The notes under the pieces were generated by a model. That model saw only the letters and a list, made by a program, of their open reading frames with translations, was not told the origin of the DNA and did not search any database. A DNA stretch of 64,000 bases from Kaistella haifensis DSM 19056 (GTDB taxonomy: Bacteria; Bacteroidota; Bacteroidia; Flavobacteriales; Weeksellaceae), in NCBI RefSeq assembly GCF_000735695.2, contig NZ_JASZ02000001.1:1-64000 (forward strand), written 5' to 3'. A program made the translations under genes and the position numbers. Shown piece after piece: positions 1-6,994 of this stretch (the first letter of the stretch is position 1; every line of letters begins with the position of its first letter).

Positions 1-1
1 A

Positions 2-142
2 AATGGCTACAAAAAAAAATCTACGGAGGATTTAAGGACCAACTATATAGCTCCAACAGATAATTGTATTCATGATGGCTCCACAGTTAATACAAAGAGT
101 TTGGATATTGTTATGACGTATTTGGGACATTTTAAAATTTAA
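2..142 (+). CDS. C-terminal end of an unknown protein (cut by window start)
   Basis: A reading frame open from the window edge ends in TAA eight bases before the HlyD-like gene. The visible tail of about 46 residues contains NYIAPTDNCIHDG and ends in VMTYLGHFKI. I do not recognise it. Its position directly before an export adaptor gene suggests an operon link, perhaps to a secreted peptide or its maturation, but that is inference. Without the N-terminal part it cannot be assigned, and a chance open frame of this length is possible. Confidence 0.35.
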   Translation, partial: NGYKKKSTEDLRTNYIAPTDNCIHDGSTVNTKSLDIVMTYLGHFKI

Positions 143-149
143 TAATAAA

Positions 150-1575
150 TTGGAAAAGGAAAAAGACATATTAGACAATCTTGAACTACGTTCAGAAAAC
201 GTGCAGGATATTCTCACGCAGCCGCCACATTGGATGATTCGATGGGGAAACACGGTAATTTTCGTCATTCTCCTGATGGTTCTCTTGATGAGTTATGTAA
301 TTAAATATCCTGAGTTTATACCTGCCCCCATAGTCGTAACTTCCAAAAATCCACCTGAAAAACTTGAAGCAAGAACAAATTCTAAAATTGAAAAAATTTT
401 AGTGAAAGATCATCAGTCTGTAAATAAAAATCAAGTCATGATGGTGCTTCAGTCAGCTGCTGATTACAAGGATATTCTAGCTCTAAAAGATATAGTTGAT
501 TCAATGTCATCATCACAAGTTCTCTACTTCCCTACTCAACAGGCATCAACCTTCAAACTTGGCGAAATACAGGGAGAATACAATAGTTTTGCAAAAGCAT
601 TGCAGGATGAAAAACTTTTTACTCGTCTTAAGCCCTATGCTCCTGAAAATATTGCAGCAAACCAAAGTCTTGGGGAATACAGGGCAAGGATTGCTACATT
701 ACAACAGCAGCGGAACTTAGAAGTTACAAAATTTGACCTTACCAAAAAAATACTTGCGCTCCCAAGAATTGTTCAATCAAGGTGTAATTGCCGCGATGGA
801 ACTAGAAAATGAAAAAACAAAATTTCTACAAGCAGAACAAAATTTGAAAAATATCAATATAACATTGTCACAGATGCAGGAAGCGGTTTCAAATCTAAAT
901 AAAACCAAAAGCGGTGCATCAATAAATACTGAGAAAGATAAGATTACATACAGCTCCCAAACGCTCCAATTATTTGAACAGCTAAGAAAATCACTGAGAC
1001 AATGGGAACAAAATTATCTCATTATTTGTTCTACTGAAGGAGTAGTTAGTTTCCAACAATTTTGGGGCGAGAACCAATTTGTAAAACCCGGTGATATTGT
1101 GATGTCTGTTCTACCCAATGATAAGGAATTAGTTGTTGGTCGGATGTTGATTCCATCCGTCAATTTTGGTAAAGTTAAACCAAATCAAAAGGTTTTAGTA
1201 AAGCTTGATAATTACCGATACCAAGAATATGGAATCGTTGAAGGCAAGGTCCAAAACATTTCTCTTACTCCAGATGATAAAGGGAACTATTATGTTGACG
1301 TTTTGCTTCCAAAAGGATTGCGGACTTCTTTTGGGAAAAAGTTGCCATTTGACAGAGAGCTCAAAGGAAGTGCCGAGATTGTCACCGAGGATTTAAGGCT
1401 TATTGAAAGGTTTTTCTATCAAATTAGGAAATTGTTGGGTAGCAAGCTTGATGTTTTTTTTAAAAAAATAATTGTTAATGCTAAGATTTCTTACAGAAAC
1501 GAGGGATTTCCGTGCATTATTAGTGCAAATTCTCAACAAATAAAGTCATCTTTTTCAAAAACCTGCCTGATTTAA
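150..1575 (+). pseudogene. HlyD-family membrane fusion protein, frameshifted
   Basis: Periplasmic adaptor that would join an ABC exporter to an outer-membrane channel for peptide or protein export. It starts at TTG 150 (MEKEKDILDNLELRSE), has one membrane segment near residues 32-50, then a biotinyl-lipoyl-like half (PPEKLEARTNSKIEKILVKD) and a coiled-coil hairpin. The first frame runs off course after LTKK and stops at 812. The rest of the protein (YLRSQELFNQGVIAAMELEN, then the lipoyl half with GDIVMSVLPN) continues in another frame to 1575. The break is at the run of seven A at 744-750; six A would restore one protein. The last roughly 50 residues after IERFFYQIRKLL do not look like the usual family end. 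Either a real pseudogene or a homopolymer sequencing error. Confidence 0.75.
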
Positions 1576-2020
1576 CCACAGGCAATTTTTCAACCTGCGT
1601 AAATTGGGCACATCCCAATCACAAAGCCGCGTAAAAAAGCCCATTTCCAAGAGAATCTTTTTCATTATTTTTAATTCCAAGATTATCTAAACTAAAATCT
1701 AAAAAATAACTCTGAAATAATCATCTACAGAATTTTCAGTCCTTCCGATTCTTTTGTTAAATATGCACTCCCAAAGTAACCACCTGCGAAAAATAGACAC
1801 AAGTTCAAAATCAACCTGGGTAAAATAGACCCACCCTACAATTTCCTAAATGATAAGCATTCTGACAAAAATTTTAATGATAAAAAGACACACCTTCCTT
1901 CAAAACCTGCACCAAATAAACTTATCTTTTTCAATAAGTTGGGTAATTTAGCTACAGGTTATCATGCAACCTGCGTAAATCAGCCACATCCTACTCGCAA
2001 ACGTGGGTAGAAAAGTTACA
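1560..2020 (+). repeat. Degenerate 21-bp iteron array with 32-bp period
   Basis: Direct repeats of about 21 bp with consensus AACCTGCGTAAA-n3-G-n-CACA start at 1560, 1592 and 1624; at 1781 and 1813; and at 1904, 1936, 1968 and 2000. Weaker copies start at 1749 and 1872. Within each block the starts are exactly 32 bases apart, so 21-bp sites are separated by 11-bp spacers. A 32-bp step is about three helical turns, which would put bound proteins on one face of the DNA. All copies are in the same orientation. No convincing gene overlaps the array except the last codons of the broken HlyD frame. This looks like a multi-site protein-binding region (partition, oriT accessory or recombination sites); the function is inferred. 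Confidence 0.8.
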
Positions 2021-2151
2021 CCTCAATTCTCCCCGTTTTCCATGTTTTTTTCCTTCCAAAGCAACTTTATCATAAAAAACCGCAAAACAACCCTAATATA
2101 AGCATTCGAAGAACCTTTTCAGACCTCTAAAAAAATCAGTAAACTTTTGTT

Positions 2152-2209
2152 GCAAGATGTGTCTTTGTATATACAACTTTTCAAGTTGATGATACAAAGA
2201 CGATCTTGC
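2152..2209. repeat. Long imperfect palindrome (hairpin), possible oriT or terminal element
   Basis: The arms GTCTTTGTAT (2161-2170) and ATACAAAGAC (2192-2201) pair perfectly. Inside them CAACTT (2174-2179) pairs with AAGTTG (2183-2188) around a three-base loop, leaving a 3x3 internal loop. Outside, GCAAGA (2152-2157) pairs with TCTTGC (2204-2209) across a small unpaired gap. There is no T-run directly after it, so it is not a simple terminator. It lies between the iteron array and the mobilisation genes, where an origin of transfer would fit, but no nick site can be identified by eye. Confidence 0.6.
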
Positions 2210-2273
2210 CTTTTTGCAAAAGGGAAAAAAACTGCGGAACTTGTTTTTTTTATTCACCAAATCAGGTTCAAGC

Positions 2274-2339
2274 ATCTAAACTCGTCTAAATTATTCTTTT
2301 TTAATCTTCGGAGAATCTAAACTCGTCTAAATTGTTCTT
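2274..2339 (+). repeat. 25-bp direct repeat, two copies 41 bp apart
   Basis: Copies at 2274-2298 and 2315-2339 differ at one position (ATCTAAACTCGTCTAAATT followed by A or G, then TTCTT). Each copy contains a smaller internal repeat (TCTAAA, CTCG, TCTAAA). They lie 80 bases before the first transfer-module gene, so they could be operator sites for a regulator of that gene or part of the transfer origin. Confidence 0.7.
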
Positions 2340-2419
2340 ATTTAGCCCACGCCCCATGAACACTATTGTTTTCACGGATTTGATGTCCCAATTTTGCAAC
2401 AGAAATTTTAAACAAAAAA

Positions 2420-3214
2420 ATGAAAGCAACCTTCTATCTTCTGCTGACACTTTTTGCCATCAAACTCAATGCGCAGGTCGGAATAAACACACAGACACCC
2501 GAAACTACTTTTGACGTAGTAGGAAAACCAAACGACACCTCACATTATGACGGTATTATCCCTCCAAGGATAACGGGTGACCAGTTGGCGAACAAGTTTT
2601 ACACGCAGTCAAAAAAGGGCGCGGTAGTATTTGCCACCGCTCCGGCTTCCAATCTTTCGGGACAGGTCATCAATATTTCAGAAGTTGGAATGTATTATTT
2701 TGACGGAAACGTATGGCAGAATTTTGTAAAGGAGAAGCGGCCTGTCGAATACAGAATCGTACTCACCTTCGATCCCAACAGCACCGCCGCACTTACGGCA
2801 ACTTCAACATGGTCTGCCCCTGTAAACTATTCGGGAAATAGCCACGCCTATCTTACCGCCTCAAAATACTACACCATCGGAACCAAAAATTTCGGAGGTC
2901 TAAAGGGAGCGGTATTGTTCAGAAAAGTACAGGGAATTGTAAACGTATGGTTTCAGATGTACAGGTCTTCAGATTCCGCACCGATTACGGGAAACGCCTT
3001 CATCAGCATTGCGAGCATCTACAGCGACATCGGATACATCCCCAACCAGATTGTCTTACTGCATACGGAAAATTCCACACAATATTTTCCGGCACTGCTA
3101 GAGAATTACAGCATCCAGATTCCGCAAACCTCCCTAAAGGCGATGTCCACTTCCTACTATACCTACGGCGAAGTTCAGGGATATTCCAACTGGATCAAAC
3201 CATATCTACCATAA
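2420..3214 (+). CDS. Secreted protein with Bacteroidetes VGINT-type N-terminus
   Basis: A 264-residue exported protein. The signal peptide is about residues 1-18 (MKATFYLLLTLFAIKLNAQ), followed directly by VGINTQTPETTFDVVGKP. That segment is common at the start of many flavobacterial surface or fibre-like proteins of unknown role. A second conserved-looking segment, YYFDGNVWQNF, sits near residues 94-104. The C-terminal half has no motif I recognise and no type IX sorting tail. It lies 27 bases upstream of the relaxosome gene, so it travels with the transfer module. An adhesin or mating-surface role would be a guess. Confidence 0.7.
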   Translation: MKATFYLLLTLFAIKLNAQVGINTQTPETTFDVVGKPNDTSHYDGIIPPRITGDQLANKFYTQSKKGAVVFATAPASNLSGQVINISEVGMYYFDGNVWQNFVKEKRPVEYRIVLTFDPNSTAALTATSTWSAPVNYSGNSHAYLTASKYYTIGTKNFGGLKGAVLFRKVQGIVNVWFQMYRSSDSAPITGNAFISIASIYSDIGYIPNQIVLLHTENSTQYFPALLENYSIQIPQTSLKAMSTSYYTYGEVQGYSNWIKPYLP

Positions 3215-3241
3215 AAAAAACAAGATAAAGAACCACTCAAA

Positions 3242-3601
3242 ATGGGAAACGAAGGAAAAGAAGACCAGATTCTCATAAGGGTTCAAAAATCCAGAAAGGA
3301 AAACTGGAAAAAACTATGCAAAGAGAAAAACCTCACATTGACCGACTTACTGACGGCATCAGTTGAGAACAGAATTTTAGACAACGAAAGAAGACAGATA
3401 CTGGCGTTCATTGAAAAACAAGACAACGTCTTCATCAAGATAGAGTCCAACATCAACCAGGTAGCTAAAATTGCAAACGGGCAAAAGTTCATTTCGGAGT
3501 CAGAACTGAAAAACTTCACCGCAAAGCTTTCAGAAATCACCAAATTGAAGAAGCAGCAAAACCAAATCTTCAAAAAGATCTATGAAATGCTCGCAAAATG
3601 A
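3242..3601 (+). CDS. MobC-like relaxosome accessory protein
   Basis: A 119-residue, highly charged protein. The N-terminal segment ILIRVQKSRKENWKKLCKEK and the following LTDLL helix fit a ribbon-helix-helix DNA-binding fold. The C-terminal half is helical and probably coiled-coil. Such proteins sit before the relaxase in Bacteroidetes mobilisable elements and help it bind and open oriT. The stop codon overlaps the relaxase start (ATGA at 3598), indicating translational coupling. It is also a candidate binder of the iterons at 1560-2020, but that is inference. Confidence 0.75.
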   Translation: MGNEGKEDQILIRVQKSRKENWKKLCKEKNLTLTDLLTASVENRILDNERRQILAFIEKQDNVFIKIESNINQVAKIANGQKFISESELKNFTAKLSEITKLKKQQNQIFKKIYEMLAK

Positions 3602-5067
3602 TTGTCAAGATTATTCCTGCTTCAGGCACGGATTTTCACGGAGTCCAATACAACGACAAAAAGGTCGAAAAAGGAACAGGAGAACTGATGCTGATGAAAA
3701 ACTTTCCCTCCTTCATCAATGGGGACAGCAGTCCGGAACAGGTTCGGGACTACTTCAAATCCATCTCAAAAAATGAAAAGGTAAAGAAACCCCAGTTCCA
3801 CGCCGTGATTTCTGCAAAATATCAGAACCATAGCAAAGAGGAACTAACCGAGATCGCCAAAGACTTCATGCAGGAAATGGGCTATGGAAAACAGCCGTTT
3901 ATTGTGGTTTACCACAGCGACACCGAGAACAACCACGTTCATATAGTCTCCACAAGGGTTGACAAGCAGACTGGAAAGAAAATCAACGACAGTTACGAGC
4001 GGTTGAAAGCCCAAAAAGCACTTGCTGACCTACTGGAAAAACGATACGGAATAAGTTCCGAGGAAAAATTAGAAAAACTGCTAAACTATCAAATCGGTTC
4101 CATCAGCCAACTGGAACTCCTACTTGAAAGAAGCGGGTTCAAACTCACCAAAGACACAAATAATGAAAATGACTTTTCCATTCTGAAGAACGGGGTAAAA
4201 CTTAAAACCATCTACGGTAACCAAATCAGTTTTACTCCCAATTCGGACAACGGGCGAAAGAGACAGCTGAAAGCCATTTTGAGCAGATATAAAGACCTCT
4301 GTTCCAACAAAGTCTTCAAGGTAGAGGATAAAAGGTTGCAGGAATCAATGCTACCAGAGGAAAGACACAACGGGCATTGGAAACCCAAGATTGAGTTCGA
4401 GAGCGAACTCCAGAAAAAATTGCGGGACATCTTCGGACTGGATATGGTTTTCCACCACAAGGACGGACAAAAGCCATTCGGATACAGCATCATCGACCAT
4501 AAGTCGGGAAAGGTGTTCAAGGGAAGCGAGATCATGAAGATGAACGAACTGTTTGAGCTGACCGATGAAAAAATAGACAAGAAACTATTTGAAAGTCTAA
4601 AGGACTACAATCTGGCGGACAGTTTTTCAAAACAAATTTTAATGGAGCATCTAAAACGCCAGAATCCCGAAAACGCAGTAAAAGAATTTATGCTTTTCGA
4701 GTCCAAGAAAATAAAGAACAGGGAGGTTTTCAGCGCCATAAAAAACGATGTAAAGGATTATGTCGAAACACAGAAAAATAACGATGTCCACCTCATAAAA
4801 TCGGAAGAGGGAAAATATTATGCCGTCCACTCCAAACTGCATTATGTGGGAGCATTGGAAAATTTAATTGGCGAGAAAGCCTATCAAAAATTCCTCAATC
4901 CAAGCCAAGAATTGGCATCGGAAGATAGAGATGAAAATCTTTCCAAACAACTGGACAGAAGCATAGACGACCTGATTTTCCAATTCACCAAACCATCGAG
5001 AGGAGCAGGAAAAGACCCTGCCGAAGAAGAGTTAAGAAAAAAACGCAAAAACAAAAAAAGAACATAA
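3598..5067 (+). CDS. Relaxase / mobilisation nuclease
   Basis: A 489-residue DNA strand transferase that would nick oriT and lead the transferred strand. The N-terminal domain carries the histidine cluster HSDTENNHVHIV, with H113 and H115 as the HxH metal pair and H106 just before. A tyrosine in FHGVQYNDKK near residue 18 is a candidate nucleophile. The family is the MobA/VirD2-like relaxase common in Bacteroidetes elements. The C-terminal half is lysine-rich and helical, as expected for contacts with the coupling protein or a primase-like extension, and has no motif I can name. It overlaps the upstream accessory gene by four bases and is followed by parA after two bases. Confidence 0.88.
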   Translation: MIVKIIPASGTDFHGVQYNDKKVEKGTGELMLMKNFPSFINGDSSPEQVRDYFKSISKNEKVKKPQFHAVISAKYQNHSKEELTEIAKDFMQEMGYGKQPFIVVYHSDTENNHVHIVSTRVDKQTGKKINDSYERLKAQKALADLLEKRYGISSEEKLEKLLNYQIGSISQLELLLERSGFKLTKDTNNENDFSILKNGVKLKTIYGNQISFTPNSDNGRKRQLKAILSRYKDLCSNKVFKVEDKRLQESMLPEERHNGHWKPKIEFESELQKKLRDIFGLDMVFHHKDGQKPFGYSIIDHKSGKVFKGSEIMKMNELFELTDEKIDKKLFESLKDYNLADSFSKQILMEHLKRQNPENAVKEFMLFESKKIKNREVFSAIKNDVKDYVETQKNNDVHLIKSEEGKYYAVHSKLHYVGALENLIGEKAYQKFLNPSQELASEDRDENLSKQLDRSIDDLIFQFTKPSRGAGKDPAEEELRKKRKNKKRT

Positions 5068-5069
5068 GA

Positions 5070-5723
5070 ATGATCATCACATTTGCCACGCAAAAAGGCG
5101 GAACAGGGAAAACCACCCTCGCCATCGCTTTCGCCAACTATCTTTCCGGAATTACCACAAGGAAGATCAAGGTGTATGATTTCGACTACCAAAAATCCTT
5201 TTTCAACAAATGGAGGGAGGATGCGGACTCGGAACTGCCCAAACTGTATGACGTAGAAGTTATCGGCGAAGATGACGATGAACCGCCTTTCGAGGACTTG
5301 GAACAGGTTGTCGACCTGAAAGAAAGCAAAGACCTGTTCCTGTTCGATTTGGCGGGAACGCTTGACCAGAGATACAGCGATGTCTTGGTGTACAGCGACT
5401 TTATCATCATTCCCTTCGAGTATTCCGATGTTTCCGTAAAATCGACGCTGGTATTCAAAAATCTTCTTGGTTTATTGGAAAGCGAGGCGGAAAGAATCTT
5501 CATCCGCTCCAAATACGACAAAGGCTACAAATATCTCAACCAAAAGGAAATGGATATAGAGTTGGCAAAATACGGAACTCTGCTAGAAAATCCGGTGTTC
5601 AAAAGAAACTGCCTCCAAACCATCGACACCCGAAAACTCACCTACGAGCAAAAATACGCCGTAAAGAAGCCGTTCGACGAAATTATACAGAAGATCAGCG
5701 AGGTCAAAAAAGTTGCGCTTTAA
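5070..5723 (+). CDS. ParA/MinD-family ATPase
   Basis: A 217-residue Walker-type ATPase. It opens with MIITFATQKGGTGKTTLAIA, the deviant Walker A motif with the signature lysine, and has a Walker B-like segment LFLFDLAG near residue 92. In Bacteroides conjugative transposons a ParA-type protein (TraA) sits at the head of the transfer operon, matching this position after the relaxase. It may position the element or the transfer machine, or help keep the excised circle. No ParB gene is adjacent, so the partner is unknown; the small accessory protein at 3242 or the iterons could take that part. It follows the relaxase by two bases. Confidence 0.88.
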   Translation: MIITFATQKGGTGKTTLAIAFANYLSGITTRKIKVYDFDYQKSFFNKWREDADSELPKLYDVEVIGEDDDEPPFEDLEQVVDLKESKDLFLFDLAGTLDQRYSDVLVYSDFIIIPFEYSDVSVKSTLVFKNLLGLLESEAERIFIRSKYDKGYKYLNQKEMDIELAKYGTLLENPVFKRNCLQTIDTRKLTYEQKYAVKKPFDEIIQKISEVKKVAL

Positions 5724-5785
5724 GGGAAGACAAAAGGGACAAGAAAAAAGAATCCAAAAAACCACAAACCTCAAATACAACCATC

Positions 5786-6319
5786 ATGTTAAAATACTCA
5801 CTCATCCTTTTAGGAGCCTACTTTCTGTACTATGTCGGAAATATCGTGTACGACCTTTTCCTAAAAAAAGAGAAAACCATTCTGACCAATGTTGCAGAAG
5901 AATACTCACTCGGCGACTTTGCACAGGCGGAGAATGAGGAACCCACCTTGATCGGCATTGAGGATGTGGAAAATCTCAAAACCCCGAAATCGTTCCTAAA
6001 AAGCGAACCCATTCCGATTCCGAGACAGAACAATTTTGAAGACAATCCCAGTCTGGAAGAATTGAGGAAACGGTTTGAGGCGGAAGAGGATTTGGATGAG
6101 ACGAGTCCAAAACAGCCCGAAACCAAACACCATGAAACTCCTCCACAGGAAACCGAAACCATAAAAAAGCCAGAAATTATTGAACCAATAGTTTCCAAGA
6201 AAAAAAATGATGCACAGAACAAGAAAGACCAATGGAAAGAATTTGTGAGCCTCTCGGAAACCAATGTGAAACTGGTGGACAATATTGAGGGACAAAAGGT
6301 TTACCATTCGACAATGTAA
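5786..6319 (+). CDS. Single-pass membrane protein of the transfer operon, unknown
   Basis: A 177-residue protein with one N-terminal membrane helix (about residues 4-26, SLILLGAYFLYYVGNIVYDL). A long acidic, proline- and glutamate-rich cytoplasmic or periplasmic region follows. The tail SETNVKLVDNIEGQKVYHST looks folded and may be the conserved part. I do not recognise the family. Its place between parA and traE is where Bacteroidetes elements carry small variable genes (traB to traD region). The 62-base gap before it and the 35-base gap after it hold no obvious terminator, so it is probably co-transcribed. Confidence 0.7.
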   Translation: MLKYSLILLGAYFLYYVGNIVYDLFLKKEKTILTNVAEEYSLGDFAQAENEEPTLIGIEDVENLKTPKSFLKSEPIPIPRQNNFEDNPSLEELRKRFEAEEDLDETSPKQPETKHHETPPQETETIKKPEIIEPIVSKKKNDAQNKKDQWKEFVSLSETNVKLVDNIEGQKVYHSTM

Positions 6320-6354
6320 CCAATATACCCATATAACTAACCTAAATTTTAAAA

Positions 6355-6678
6355 ATGATGAAAAATTTTATCAGAAAAAACGTGTCAAAAAAGAAAGTTC
6401 TAACCCTTGCATTGGTGATGCTGGCGATGACCCCGATGCTTGCGCAGGGCGGAGCGACCGCCATCTCCAACGCCGCTTCCGACATTAAGGACTATTGGGA
6501 TCCCATCAAGCTGATATTAAAGGCAGTCGGTGGACTCGTAGGATTTATCGGAGGCTTGAGGGTGTACAACAAGTGGACGAACGGCGACCAGGATGTCAAC
6601 AAAGAAATCCTCGGCTATGGCGGGGCGATGATCTTCCTTATCGTGGTTCCGGAATTTGTAACCGCATTCTTTGCTTAA
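6355..6678 (+). CDS. traE: TraE, DUF4134 pilin-like conjugation protein
   Basis: A 107-residue inner-membrane protein of the Bacteroides-type type IV secretion system. An N-terminal signal segment ends near PMLAQGG. Two hydrophobic helices follow (LKAVGGLVGFIGGLRVYNKW and GGAMIFLIVVPEFVTAFF) around a short charged loop containing NGDQDVNKEI. This small two-helix layout is that of DUF4134, regarded as the VirB2-like subunit. There are two adjacent start codons at 6355 and 6358. It is followed at once by traF, the usual order. Confidence 0.9.
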   Translation: MMKNFIRKNVSKKKVLTLALVMLAMTPMLAQGGATAISNAASDIKDYWDPIKLILKAVGGLVGFIGGLRVYNKWTNGDQDVNKEILGYGGAMIFLIVVPEFVTAFFA

Positions 6679-6679
6679 G

Positions 6680-6994
6680 ATGGGATATTACCTGTACAAG
6701 GGGCTCAAAAAACCCCTTGTATTCTTCGGACTCAAAGGCAAATACATCATTTATGCGGTAGCCGTCATCGGCGCAGGTGTCGTCGCGGCACTCATCTTAT
6801 CCAAATTCGGATTGCTGGGTTCGCTATTAGGTTTATTGGTAACCGCGGGAGGTGTCTACCTTATTTTCAAGAGGCAGGACAAAAACGGACTCTACGACAA
6901 GACCAAAAATTTTGACCAGATATTCATTTTCCCAAAAAGACTCAACAACAAAAGATTTCTAAAAGATGGTAAAGACAAAGAAACAGGCATTTGA
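6680..6994 (+). CDS. traF: TraF, DUF4133 conjugation protein
   Basis: A 104-residue inner-membrane protein (VirB3-like). It begins MGYYLYKGLKKPLVFFGLKG, typical of DUF4133, with two closely spaced hydrophobic helices near residues 24-62 and a basic C-terminal tail containing FDQIFIFPKR. I chose the ATG at 6680, one base after the traE stop, rather than the in-frame TTG at 6671. The 3' end overlaps the start of traG by 29 bases, so the two are translationally coupled. In related systems TraF works next to the TraG ATPase. Confidence 0.9.
   Translation: MGYYLYKGLKKPLVFFGLKGKYIIYAVAVIGAGVVAALILSKFGLLGSLLGLLVTAGGVYLIFKRQDKNGLYDKTKNFDQIFIFPKRLNNKRFLKDGKDKETGI

Noticed and set aside
1560-2020. The 32-bp repeats as a CRISPR array
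   Set aside because: Spacers are only 11 bases, the copies are degenerate and fall in separate blocks, and no cas genes are nearby.
2093-2275. A 60-codon minus-strand frame over the hairpin region
   Set aside because: It covers the palindrome, has no recognisable domain or good start context, and its composition follows the AT-rich noncoding sequence.
1400-2420. A second copy of the tRNA 3' end marking the left end of the element
   Set aside because: I looked for GAAGACGGGAATTGAACC-type sequence here and found none.
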